From NCBI GenBank assembly GCA_937915865.1, contig CALGIG010000116.1, positions 62,001-126,000 of the forward strand: DNA of 64,000 nt. Reading direction: 5' to 3'. The first letter of the stretch is position 1, and every line of letters begins with the position of its first letter. This document shows, one piece after another, positions 52,365-61,180 of the stretch. Below the pieces are notes generated by a model that was not told the origin of the DNA, made no database searches, and saw nothing but the letters and a program-made list of their open reading frames with translations. The translations under genes were made by a program, and so were the position numbers. The stretch is from an uncultured Prolixibacteraceae bacterium. Its GTDB lineage: Bacteria > Bacteroidota > Bacteroidia > Bacteroidales > Prolixibacteraceae.

Positions 52365-53186
52365 TTATTTATAAGCCTCAACAAAAAGTGAATCGGGCTT
52401 GCGTATTCCCCCGTTTACGACGTCAAGATTATATTTTGAAAATTCGGGAATATCACTTTCATAGGCCGTTTTTAGTGATATATTGTGAAACCCACATTGT
52501 TTCAGCAATAAAGAAATGGAGTATTGGTCATACATCCATTGATGAATTTCTCCTGATTCGCGGAATCTACCAATCAATATGTAATTCAGTAGCTTTTCTC
52601 CCAGAATTAATCGAAGAACATTTTTTGCATAACATTTAATTGTCGATGTATATTTCAATTTGGGTTTAGCCTTATTCCCTTGTCGCATCTGATGGTTAGA
52701 ACATAAGTCTATCGTTCTTTTTGCTTCACTTCCGATTCTTTGAAGGATGAATGCCTCATTTTGCAAGTTCTCCTGACATAGAAATTTAGCCATTTCGCCG
52801 CCCGATTGGTTTCTGACAGTCTGATCAAAAAGTTCCATCATGATCCATTGATAATTTAAATCAGCCTGTTCTTCTCCATTTTTTGCTTTCTCCAATTGCT
52901 TCTTATATTCATTAATAATCTGTTCTAAGTCAGGGATAGCTATTCGTATTATTCCATTGTTTTTTAATACCCTGTAACACTCTTCCATGAAATGAACTGC
53001 ATTTTTTTGAGAAAAATGTTCCAGTACATGAGAATGATATACAACTTCGAAGGTATTATCTGGAAATGGAATCCCTTTATTAAGATTGTGAGCAATAACG
53101 TTTTTGCTTGTTTTTGCATAGTCGAGGTTAACCCAATCTGGATGAAAATGAGATCCGCAGCCAAGGTTAATATAATTAAGTGACAT
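52365..53186 (-). CDS. Class I SAM-dependent methyltransferase
   Basis: A 273-residue Rossmann methyltransferase. SAM motif I is YINLGCGSHFHPDWVNLD (about 5-22), followed by GIPFPDNTFEVVYHSHVLEH (about 40-59), a methyltransferase-11 signature, and ECYRVLKNNGIIRIAIPDLE. The C-terminal 130 residues are helical and family-specific. It may methylate a sugar of the polysaccharide. Overlaps the upstream TIGR04325-like gene by 11 bp. Confidence 0.82.
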   Translation of the reverse strand: MSLNYINLGCGSHFHPDWVNLDYAKTSKNVIAHNLNKGIPFPDNTFEVVYHSHVLEHFSQKNAVHFMEECYRVLKNNGIIRIAIPDLEQIINEYKKQLEKAKNGEEQADLNYQWIMMELFDQTVRNQSGGEMAKFLCQENLQNEAFILQRIGSEAKRTIDLCSNHQMRQGNKAKPKLKYTSTIKCYAKNVLRLILGEKLLNYILIGRFRESGEIHQWMYDQYSISLLLKQCGFHNISLKTAYESDIPEFSKYNLDVVNGGIRKPDSLFVEAYK

Positions 53187-54018
53187 TATTTATTTTTTTA
53201 AGAATTAATCCTTTCCAAAAACAAGTTTTACCCGATACGGTTAGTTCAGCAGTAAAAACATCCTTAAATTCAAAAATAAGCTTGTATTTTGGCGATATTG
53301 TTCGTATAATATTCTCGAAATTAAAAAACCATGCGGGGTAGCTTGCCTGATAAATTTTATCCGATACTTGCTGCAAAGATAAAAGGTCATTTTTCGTTTC
53401 AATAAATGCTGTGCGATCTAAAATAATAAATGGAATCTCCAGACTTAAGAATTTTTCGAGCCATTCATAAGGTTTTTCCAGATATTGCAATACACTACTT
53501 AGCAAAAGTACCTGTGGACTATATGTTGCAAGGCATTCTTCGATTGTATAGAAAAACTTCAAATATTCGTCTTCAAAGTATGCTTTTCCACAACTGACAA
53601 AGTGAGGTTGTTCAACAATGCACCACTTAAAATTTCTCATTGCTTTTAGAAATTCTATATTCTGAAAATAGCTGCTGCCAAGGCTTCCACCGAAATCTAA
53701 AACGCATAAATTGCCATTGTTTTCAATTGCTGCCTGTTGCAGACCAATCAAAAGGCTCGGACTATATTCGATCTTATCAAATAAAACTGAATCACGTTCA
53801 TAAATGGCTTCCCCGTCTTTTACTTTTAAGAGTGATGCCTTTACTTTTTCAAGGATAATCTCAGCGTCATAACCAGTACAATTCTTCTGGACTTCATCCC
53901 ATGTTTTATAGTTACCCGACCAATTTATGGCGCCCGATGCCTTTCTTTTTAAAACTTGGATGGCCTTAACGATTATTGGGGGAAGAATCGCTTTAAGGAA
54001 TTTTTTAGTTTTAACCAT
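53176..54018 (-). CDS. TIGR04325-like putative methyltransferase
   Basis: A 280-residue protein beginning with an amphipathic basic helix (KTKKFLKAILPPIIVKAIQ), then YKTWDEVQKNCTGYDAEIIL, DSVLFDKIEYSPSLLIGLQ and the SAM-binding-like CVLDFGGSLGSSYFQN (about 111). The remaining part has SSVLQYLEKPYEWLEKFL and PFIILDRTAF. This matches proteins annotated as methyltransferase of the TIGR04325 family, common in O-antigen loci; activity is not proven. Its start lies 46 bp inside the upstream glycosyltransferase gene in another frame. Confidence 0.82.
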   Translation of the reverse strand: MVKTKKFLKAILPPIIVKAIQVLKRKASGAINWSGNYKTWDEVQKNCTGYDAEIILEKVKASLLKVKDGEAIYERDSVLFDKIEYSPSLLIGLQQAAIENNGNLCVLDFGGSLGSSYFQNIEFLKAMRNFKWCIVEQPHFVSCGKAYFEDEYLKFFYTIEECLATYSPQVLLLSSVLQYLEKPYEWLEKFLSLEIPFIILDRTAFIETKNDLLSLQQVSDKIYQASYPAWFFNFENIIRTISPKYKLIFEFKDVFTAELTVSGKTCFWKGLILKKINNVT

Positions 54019-54887
54019 TTTCCATGGGTTAATTTCATTTTCTTATCAAATGATTGGTATTCCCGAAAGAACCAATCCGATTCTGTTACGGGAATTCTAT
54101 TAAGTTCAACAAAATCAATTGGCTTTTGGTTAAACTCCATTTCTTTACAATGAACTCCTGAATTGTCTAGTCCAATGTTTTCTACAATGGCTCTAGTTGG
54201 ATGAAGACAATACATATTTTTAATAATCAGAGAGGCATGCCAGCGGATTGCCCATGAATCGTTCTTCCCTTTTATCTGATCCTTTAACATTCTCAGAAAG
54301 GGATGTGTATTTCTTCGTGTAAATTCAAACGTTAATTTCTTTTGCCTGATCGTTTGAAGTAGTTCTTTCCCATTGGGGTTAAATTCTTTCCATGCTCTTT
54401 CCCATGTTGCCCATCCCCAGCAATCGGCTCCTTTTAAAAAAAAAGTAGATTCGTTGTAGTCTTTACTGTCAAGGTTGTAATTCCATGCATGGATACATCC
54501 AACTGCCTCATTGTTATCATACATGCTTAAAGCTTCATTCATATATTTCAAAAAACCAGGTGAAGGTACAATATCATCTTCCAATACAATAACGCGGTCA
54601 TATTGTTTAATAATCTCAGATACACCAGATATAATTGAATGTGAGAGCCCTTTGTTTATTTCTGATTCAATGATATGATTGCTTTTACACCATTTTTGCG
54701 TTCTTATCTTATTTCGGACTTCTTCGATTTTTTCCTTTTGTGCCGAAGTAGCATTTGTACCGGGACCATCACAAAAGATGTATAATTCTGATTGATCGGA
54801 TAAGATGTTTTCTTTTAATGCTTGTAAGGTTCTTAACGTATGATCTGGCCGGTTAAATACAAAGAGGATTATGGGAGATAATTTCAT
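53973..54887 (-). CDS. GT-A glycosyltransferase
   Basis: A 304-residue protein: SPIILFVFNRPDHTLRTLQA at the start, YDRVIVLEDDIVPSPGFLKY with an Asp-Asp metal site (about 100-105), ADCWGWATWERAWKEFN and SWAIRWHASLIIKN. This is the group of sugar transferases annotated 'glycosyltransferase family 2-like' near capsule genes. Its start overlaps the FkbM gene stop by 4 bp (ATGA), its end overlaps the TIGR04325-like gene by 46 bp. Confidence 0.82.
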   Translation of the reverse strand: MKLSPIILFVFNRPDHTLRTLQALKENILSDQSELYIFCDGPGTNATSAQKEKIEEVRNKIRTQKWCKSNHIIESEINKGLSHSIISGVSEIIKQYDRVIVLEDDIVPSPGFLKYMNEALSMYDNNEAVGCIHAWNYNLDSKDYNESTFFLKGADCWGWATWERAWKEFNPNGKELLQTIRQKKLTFEFTRRNTHPFLRMLKDQIKGKNDSWAIRWHASLIIKNMYCLHPTRAIVENIGLDNSGVHCKEMEFNQKPIDFVELNRIPVTESDWFFREYQSFDKKMKLTHGKWLKLKNSLKRFFPQ

Positions 54888-55606
54888 TTCACTCTAAAAA
54901 ACAATGTGTTATATGTTCTTGCAATTAACATGTATCCTTTTGAAACTAAGAATTTATAAAGGTCGGATGACAAAGTTTGTTCGACATTACTTTCTAAGTC
55001 TTCGACAAGGATATATTCGGGTATATATTTACTCCAATTGTTCGATTTTAAAACTTGAAAATCAAAACCTTCAACATCAATTGTTAGAAAATCAATCTTT
55101 TGGTTAAACTTCAGGTATTTATCAAATATAGTTTCCAGGCGTTCAGTTCTAATCTTTTTTTTATCAATTACCTGATAATTATTCTTCCCATTTTTCTTTT
55201 CTGCTTCCTCTTGCGAAAAAGTATTTAATGCAGGCATATTAAACATGTAATAAGTGAGGTTTTCCTCTTTTTCGGAAATCGCAATTTCAAGGTTAATGTC
55301 CAATGGTCTTTTCTTGTTAAATAACTTCATCGAACCAGGCGCTGCGTCAATATTTATCCCTCTCCAACCTTTTCGATAAAACTTATATGTGTTTGAATAC
55401 TTGCATGGATGATGAGCCCCAATATCAACAAAAAAACCTATATTCTTACTGTCTTCAAAAAACCGACTTAACACCATGTCTTCACCTTCCTGTGACCAGG
55501 ACTTTTGAAAATGACTATCCCATTTTACAAAGTCATCCAATCTTCGGTATAAATTTTTTACAAACCCAGGAGTTACTTTTTTTATCTTTTCTTTTATGTC
55601 GATCAT
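54884..55606 (-). CDS. FkbM-family methyltransferase
   Basis: A 240-residue protein with FkbM blocks: SQEGEDMVLSRFF, GFFVDIGAHHPCKYSNTYKF (SAM site, about 55-75), INIDAAPGSMKLFNKKRP, and IDFLTIDVEGFDFQVLKSNN (about 168-187). FkbM enzymes O-methylate sugars or polyketides; here a sugar hydroxyl of the surface glycan is the likely target. First gene after the flippase gap of about 108 bp. Confidence 0.87.
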   Translation of the reverse strand: MIDIKEKIKKVTPGFVKNLYRRLDDFVKWDSHFQKSWSQEGEDMVLSRFFEDSKNIGFFVDIGAHHPCKYSNTYKFYRKGWRGINIDAAPGSMKLFNKKRPLDINLEIAISEKEENLTYYMFNMPALNTFSQEEAEKKNGKNNYQVIDKKKIRTERLETIFDKYLKFNQKIDFLTIDVEGFDFQVLKSNNWSKYIPEYILVEDLESNVEQTLSSDLYKFLVSKGYMLIARTYNTLFFRVK

Positions 55607-55714
55607 GAAATTAAAAATTCAATTGTGCTAATACAAATTTAGAACTTTGCCAATGAAAAATGTGCTTGCTTGTATCTGGTCTGTTTTATTTCGCTAATGG
55701 TAGAATGAATGTCT

Positions 55715-57070
55715 CTATGTTTTTTTTAAAATCAAAAGCGTGGTTTTGATAATATTGAATGATTTAATTTTCATAGCAAATATCGGTTTTGTTTCTTTCT
55801 GAAAGAAATCTAATCCGATAACAGAAACTGCATAAGAAATTACAGTGGCATAAGCGGCCCCAATGCCACCAAACCTGGGGATTAAGAAAAGATTCATTAA
55901 AACGTTGGAGATAGCTCCTAATGTTGTTCTTTGAAAATTTAATATCTGTTTATTCTCCACTATAAACCAATTGGAACTGGCAACTCCAAGGAATACAAAT
56001 AATGAAGCCCAGATATGGACAGATAATATTGGGCCCGCCTCAATATATTCATTTCCCAACAGTATTTTGATAATCCATGTTGAGATAAAAGTCATAGGGA
56101 TTGCTACAGTAAATGCAATCAATACCATATAATCATATAGCTTTTGTAGTCGTTGATAATAAATAGTTTCGCTTGTTTTTTTTGCCTCAATTATAGCTGG
56201 GAAAACTGATGAAACAATTACTCCTGGAATAAAGTACCAGACTTCGCTAACTCGAACAGCTGCAGAATAGATACCTACCGCCTGATCACCAAGCATTTGC
56301 CCAAGCATAACCTGGTCAATTTTCATGTAAATTGCAACAGCGAGACCTGATAAGATTAATGGCCAGCTTTCTGCCATTAACCTTCGGGCTAAACTAAAAT
56401 CTAGTTTCCATAAAGAAATGTTACGCGTTTTTTGCCAATAAAAGAAAAAAAGTAATAACCCTCCCAGTAAAGTTTCAAAGAATGTAGCCAGTACAAATGC
56501 TAAAAGGGGGGCATGTAAAACGATCATACCTATTTTGAGTGCTGCAACAAACAGGAAAACGCCATTTTCAATCCATACTACATATTTTGATTGTACCTGC
56601 GATTCAAACCACCATTTAATTACCTCTCCTGATTGGATAATTGTTGAAAACCCCAGAATACCAACTATTATTTTTGTGAGAATTGCATCGGGTTGTAAAA
56701 TACTTATTGTAAGTACAATAGCCAGAAATGATATTATCCCTCCTATAAGTCGTAGCGTAAAAGCTGTTCCCAGAATAGAATTTGTTCTTGAAGGTAATGT
56801 TACAATATCGCGAATAACAATTCCTTGTAATCCTAAAGTAGCAATAGCGCCAAATAAACCAGTAAAGGCGAGGGCATAATTTAATAGTCCAAAATCTTTG
56901 GGTCCTAAATATCGTGCAACCCAAACACCAACTACAAGTCCAACTCCCAAGCGAAGAATTTTGTCAAAAAATAACCAGCCCATATTATCGAGAATTCTTA
57001 ATAACTCAGGTTTATTTTTAACTTTCACTGCAATAAACTTCGGAATTATGTATTTAAAACTAATTGACAA
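55715..57070 (-). CDS. wzx: Wzx-type oligosaccharide flippase
   Basis: A 451-residue membrane protein with about twelve hydrophobic segments, MOP superfamily. The segment WLFFDKILRLGVGLVVGVWV then ARYLGPKDFGLLNYALAF (about 32-70) is the usual polysaccharide-flippase start, and MKIDQVMLGQMLGDQAVGIY (about 247) is the second-half repeat. It moves undecaprenyl-linked repeat units to the periplasm. No ATG is available near the N-terminus, so the start is TTG at 57070 or lies elsewhere. A Wzy polymerase was not identified in the window. Confidence 0.88.
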   Translation of the reverse strand: MSISFKYIIPKFIAVKVKNKPELLRILDNMGWLFFDKILRLGVGLVVGVWVARYLGPKDFGLLNYALAFTGLFGAIATLGLQGIVIRDIVTLPSRTNSILGTAFTLRLIGGIISFLAIVLTISILQPDAILTKIIVGILGFSTIIQSGEVIKWWFESQVQSKYVVWIENGVFLFVAALKIGMIVLHAPLLAFVLATFFETLLGGLLLFFFYWQKTRNISLWKLDFSLARRLMAESWPLILSGLAVAIYMKIDQVMLGQMLGDQAVGIYSAAVRVSEVWYFIPGVIVSSVFPAIIEAKKTSETIYYQRLQKLYDYMVLIAFTVAIPMTFISTWIIKILLGNEYIEAGPILSVHIWASLFVFLGVASSNWFIVENKQILNFQRTTLGAISNVLMNLFLIPRFGGIGAAYATVISYAVSVIGLDFFQKETKPIFAMKIKSFNIIKTTLLILKKT

Positions 57071-57652
57071 TGCTTTTACTGAATAAACTTGTTTTTACTA
57101 TTGTTTTGTTAAGAATGAACACTAAATGTAATATCAGTTGTTATGGCTTCGCCTGCTCACTTACAGGTTTGTCCGAGTGTTTAATTTCATAATCAGTTAT
57201 TTACACTGATCATGAATGATTGATTTTACTTTGACGATTCGAAAAGTCTGGCTGTTTTCGCATTGAGCTGCAAAGTGAGCAGTAAGGTGTTTCTACTGTC
57301 ATTTTAAGGTTACGAGATTAAGCGGTAGAAAATTCAAATATTCATGTAAATTGTCAAAGTAGAATTAGTGAAAAATTGAGCATGAAAGTAGCTCAAAAAA
57401 CAGAAAAGCGGCGATAAACTCTATGAAAATTTATCTCCGCTTTTGTATTTTATGATTAAAGATGAAATTCTGTCTGTTTTTAAATATCAATCGATATACC
57501 TAAATTCCAGTTAAAAAAATCCTCTGGCTGGGGTATATCAAGAGAAAAATCAAGGTTTATCTTTAATCAGTCAATATAGGTATGCTAATTTCGCATTTGA
57601 ATGGAGGATGATTGAAAATTCTTCATGCATATCTAGTGTTCCTCGTTGAAGG
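57071..57652. other. Gene-free stretch with a minus-strand terminator
   Basis: GAAAAGCGGCGATAAA and TTTATCTCCGCTTTT (57403-57445) pair with one mismatch; on the minus strand a run of six T follows (about 57395-57400), so it ends transcription from the YjbH-like gene. The part below 57400 should then hold the promoter of the wzx-to-hydE unit. No further gene seen. Confidence 0.6.
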
Positions 57653-58384
57653 TCAATTCAGTAAAAATCTCCAAGCTATGCCAGCCGCCAGTTTTTGATT
57701 GCCATAGTAACCGCCATACAGGTTTAAGTGACGTGCAATAAGTAACGAACCGGCAACATTGATATTTCGTGTGTCATATTCCGCCATGACTTTTAACCGT
57801 GTAAACCTTTGGGGAGAATAGCTTATTCCTCCGAAAAAACCACTTAGTCGTTCTCTTCCTTTCGTATTTAACCCATAACCAGCACTCAACCTGAAAATAT
57901 GTGCAGTGGTTCGAAATGTTTTTGAAGTTGCAAGAAAGGCACTTGCAAAGTACTGATTACCACCCGTTGTCGATTCAGTATAAATATCGTCCATTCCAAT
58001 CAGAAGGGAGGGTGTCACTTTTTTTTCTTTTAAAAATTGTAGCTTGGCGCCAAATGAGCGGTCTTGGTTGGTTATCTTTCCGTTGGTTCTGAAAAAAGTC
58101 AACCGGTAAGTTGCTTCCAGAAATGGTAGAAAACTAAGGTTAAAGTAGTAATTGCCAGTATTGTAATTAAACTTTGGGCCAGCTTGTCCTACGGGAAGGA
58201 AATTACAACCTATCAACATTGTTTTGTCTGGACGAATTTCTCCTTCAGGAGTATTGATCAACCCCGAAGAACCGGTAGTTGTTTGCCCCTGAGATTGTAA
58301 CCCAAGCAATAATATTATTATTGGCACTAAATAATACCTCAAATTCGATAAATTAGTGTGATATTTTTTTTGTGGTCGAGCCAT
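57653..58384 (-). CDS. YjbH-like outer-membrane protein, N-terminal-barrel type
   Basis: A 243-residue exported protein with a signal (YYLVPIIILLLGLQSQGQ). TGSSGLINTPEGEIRPDKTM matches the start of the YjbH/GfcD family (DUF940), and the remainder is a series of amphipathic strands (YYFNLSFLPFLEATYRLTFF, SFGAKLQFLKEKKVTPSLLI, GYYGNQKLAAGIAWRFLLN). E. coli YjbH is about 700 residues with two barrel-like halves; this protein covers one half. A separate protein (59443-60675) resembles the other half. Family members help exopolysaccharide leave through the outer membrane. Confidence 0.78.
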   Translation of the reverse strand: MARPQKKYHTNLSNLRYYLVPIIILLLGLQSQGQTTTGSSGLINTPEGEIRPDKTMLIGCNFLPVGQAGPKFNYNTGNYYFNLSFLPFLEATYRLTFFRTNGKITNQDRSFGAKLQFLKEKKVTPSLLIGMDDIYTESTTGGNQYFASAFLATSKTFRTTAHIFRLSAGYGLNTKGRERLSGFFGGISYSPQRFTRLKVMAEYDTRNINVAGSLLIARHLNLYGGYYGNQKLAAGIAWRFLLN

Positions 58385-58536
58385 AAACCGTTGCTTTTGA
58401 GTTTTTTTAGGAGCTATTGCCAGTAATCATTTTGAAAATGTGATTATTGTGGTTGTATTTTGTTTTAGCTCAATTATTATAAACCGGCCAATTTTTATAG
58501 TGCTATCGTTGTCAAATGAAATTTTGTTATTATATT

Positions 58537-58572
58537 AAAACTCCTGTCGGGAAAGTGCCCGACAGGAGTTTT
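58537..58572. terminator. Perfect 15-bp hairpin terminator
   Basis: AAAACTCCTGTCGGG and CCCGACAGGAGTTTT pair completely with a six-base loop; lies between the lipoprotein gene stop and the next minus-strand gene. The T tail on the minus strand is short. Confidence 0.8.
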
Positions 58573-58681
58573 GTAAAAGTATTGTATTATTATTTGACAA
58601 GCCCGAAAAATCATGGAATAGCTTTGAAAACTTGGATAAGTTTATTTTAATTGGGCATTATCAAAATTTCTAGCCATAAAG

Positions 58682-59431
58682 TTAGCCTATTGAACCTCCG
58701 TTATGAACGTTCTGCAAGTAATTTAAATATGGTAGATTAGTCGTATTGTTGTTTATAATTATGATTATAACTACGACTATTACCTGTTGTTGTTCCTCAG
58801 GAGTGAAGTCTTTTGTATTCAAGACCGTTGATGCCGATTTTAATGCGTCAGCTTTTAAAGTCGCAAGCTTCTGCAAAGCGGGAATAGTATAAGTAGTAAT
58901 AAAGTTTTGCAAATCGAGAGCGCCTTGGTAAAGGTTTACTGCATAGAAATCACTAGGTATTTCAGGAGCAATTAAAAGACGTGCTTTTAATGCAGAATTT
59001 CCAATTAATGTTTGGTAGTAATTATTCAGCGCTTCAGAACTAAGAACTGAAGTTTGAATCATTCGAAGAATTACATCGTGATAAGTAGTAGGATCATTAT
59101 TTTTTAGTTTCGTAACTTCATCTGCACTTAATTTCGAATTTGTCTGATAGGCTTGAATAATAGCATTTATGTCCAACGCATTAATTTTCGCTACATCAGA
59201 TGCAGAAATAACTGATGTTATTGTAGTTGCAGCAGTCTTAAGATCTGAAGGAAGAGCCGATAATGAAGAAACATTGTTTAACTCCGTTTTAAAAGATTCG
59301 GCAGGAGCCAAGTTGATAATGTCTTCTAAGGTAGTCTCTTTGTCCTCCTTTTTGCAAGAATCAAAAGTTGTCAGGCACACAAAGGCCAAGGCGGAAACGA
59401 ATAAGGCTTTAAAATAAATACGTGTTTTCAT
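58682..59431 (-). CDS. Lipoprotein of unknown function between two YjbH-like genes
   Basis: A 249-residue lipoprotein (FVSALAFVCLTTFDSC, Cys about residue 26, then KKEDKETT). The mature part is helical, Ala/Leu/Ser-rich (SSLSALPSDLKTAATTITSV, QGALDLQNFITTYTIPALQK), and near the end carries an odd stretch, QQVIVVVIIIIINNNTTN, of consecutive beta-branched residues followed by Asn. No known family. Lying 11 bp after the larger YjbH-like gene, it may be part of the same export apparatus, as lipoproteins are in the E. coli yjb and gfc operons, but it is not visibly related to YjbF/GfcB. Confidence 0.72.
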   Translation of the reverse strand: MKTRIYFKALFVSALAFVCLTTFDSCKKEDKETTLEDIINLAPAESFKTELNNVSSLSALPSDLKTAATTITSVISASDVAKINALDINAIIQAYQTNSKLSADEVTKLKNNDPTTYHDVILRMIQTSVLSSEALNNYYQTLIGNSALKARLLIAPEIPSDFYAVNLYQGALDLQNFITTYTIPALQKLATLKADALKSASTVLNTKDFTPEEQQQVIVVVIIIIINNNTTNLPYLNYLQNVHNGGSIG

Positions 59432-59442
59432 AGTTTACAATT

Positions 59443-60675
59443 TTAATGATTTATTATCTGGTTTTGAATAAATTGCGGATAGAGGTCCTGAGCTGAACGG
59501 TTTTCGTCAGGACTTGTTTTATAATATCGGTCATATACAAATTCGTTTCGGGCGTTATATTCCATGTCAAAATGCGAAGCGAGCATAGCCCGAACACGAT
59601 AGCTGTGTTTACGTTTCAGCGGACCAAGAGGTATGGCAAAATGAAAACCTCCGTTAGGATCATGTCCTGTATAAGTGGCATATATTCCTATTGTTGTCTC
59701 TCCAAAATGGCGGTAAATATCCAGACGAAAACCTTTGTCACCGGCAATAAATTGGCCCAAACTAAGATCTGTGCGTAACTGGTAACCGGGTATATAGTAA
59801 CTACCCTTAACTTTCCAGCTTACCTGGTTTATCGGACGATGGTTCCAATACATGTCGTAATTGTTCGAATAACCGGTATATCCTGCATTGGCCGCTATAC
59901 TCCAACGACTATTTTCAAATTGTTTTTTCCAGATCATGTCTATCCCATATCGATGGTTATTAAAATTTCCAACCGTCAATCTTAGTTGATTGAGGCGGGG
60001 GAATTTAAAACCTTGAGTAAAGGTAATAAAACCAAATCGAATAAAATCTCCTTCAAAGTTTAAATTATTAAAAACAGGTAAAATTACCTGGGCAGTCATT
60101 AACATTCCTTTCCATGCAGAGTACGAAACTGCAGGAGCAAAATTAAACTGAATATCGTAAACATGGTCTAAATACATATTGCGTAACGTCAATTGTGGAT
60201 AAAGGGTTACATTTATTCCCGACTGTGTTTTCCTGTTAACAGGGGTTCCTTTAATGCTTTTAAAAAACTCCTGGTCAGCATAACTAACGCATAAACTCTG
60301 CATTTGTTTGCTGATGTCTGTTTTTTCACTCGTGTCCTGACCTTGCATAAAAGGAGTTGCTTTAAGCTCATAAACAGCTTGTCCTTGTTCAAGCATGATA
60401 ATACGGAAGGAGAACTCGTCGATATATATTTGGCGAAGTACTGTCAAAGCTTGTTTGAAATCAGCTGAAGGGGAGCGTTCCAATCCCCTTTCAATGGTAC
60501 AGATCACCTGGTTGCCTTGTTGCAAAACCCTAATGTTCTCGAATCCACTGTTGCTTAACCCTGAAATAGCTTTCTCACTTAACGATTGGGCCTTAGCCCC
60601 TAATCCGCAAAGCAAGAATAAAACTGTTAATAGTACTCCTGATTGATAGTCAATTTTAGTTTTAAACGTATACAT
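59443..60675 (-). CDS. YjbH-like outer-membrane protein, C-terminal-barrel type
   Basis: A 410-residue exported protein (signal core SGVLLTVLFLLCGLGAKAQ). After a short alpha/beta domain (LSNSGFENIRVLQQGNQVIC, residues about 38-110) the rest is a beta-barrel-like region: NVTLYPQLTLRNMYLDHVYD, LRLTVGNFNNHRYGIDMIWK, IYRHFGETTIGIYATYTGHD, PNGGFHFAIPLGPLKRK. The last two blocks match the C-terminal half of YjbH/GfcD proteins. With 57653-58384 it appears to make up a two-gene version of that family. First gene of a three-gene minus-strand unit. Confidence 0.78.
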   Translation of the reverse strand: MYTFKTKIDYQSGVLLTVLFLLCGLGAKAQSLSEKAISGLSNSGFENIRVLQQGNQVICTIERGLERSPSADFKQALTVLRQIYIDEFSFRIIMLEQGQAVYELKATPFMQGQDTSEKTDISKQMQSLCVSYADQEFFKSIKGTPVNRKTQSGINVTLYPQLTLRNMYLDHVYDIQFNFAPAVSYSAWKGMLMTAQVILPVFNNLNFEGDFIRFGFITFTQGFKFPRLNQLRLTVGNFNNHRYGIDMIWKKQFENSRWSIAANAGYTGYSNNYDMYWNHRPINQVSWKVKGSYYIPGYQLRTDLSLGQFIAGDKGFRLDIYRHFGETTIGIYATYTGHDPNGGFHFAIPLGPLKRKHSYRVRAMLASHFDMEYNARNEFVYDRYYKTSPDENRSAQDLYPQFIQNQIINH

Positions 60676-61180
60676 GCTTTTGTTTTGTTATTCACAACCA
60701 GTTTCTGGTCGAATACCTTATAATTTAACCGTACTACCGTTTTTTTGATTCTAAGGTAATTCGGCGTTTTCTTCAGAAAGGTTTAAATAAAAGTAAAAAC
60801 AAATAAATTGACATATATTTCAGATAGCAAGTCATACGCTTAATTGTATCCTTATCCATATCAAAAATAATTTTACGTTATCCAGTGTTCTCACTCTCCT
60901 GATAAATTAATTTTTGGTCTAACCTAAAATACGATATTTTTTTGAATAAATGCAGGTTATTTTTTTTAATTTAATGTTTTTTGGTTTATTTCAGTTGTAT
61001 TTTATCACCATATTGTTATGAAAAGCTTGATCTGTTTGAAAGAAATGATTTGTTGTTTTTATTTATAATCAGTTATTTGAGATTAACGTGCATATTGATT
61101 TACCATCCAGTTCATAATGCCCTGACCCCAGCGAGCCTGGAATTGGATTGTTTAAGTAGACAATAAATAAGTCGCATTAC
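60676..61180. other. Gene-free stretch
   Basis: AT-rich, about 505 bp, with long T and A runs. Should hold the promoter for the YjbH-like unit and the end of the rmlB transcript. A 61-codon frame at 60981-61166 has no family likeness or ribosome binding site. No hairpin found. Confidence 0.4.

Noticed and set aside
57480..57575. A minus-strand tail of about 30 codons reading like a barrel C-terminus (FFNWNLGISIDI then stop)
   Set aside because: The frame is closed by a stop just upstream and no further homologous sequence could be traced, so a gene remnant cannot be supported.
60981..61166. 61-codon plus-strand frame in the gap before rfbB
   Set aside because: AT-driven composition, no ribosome binding site, no family likeness.
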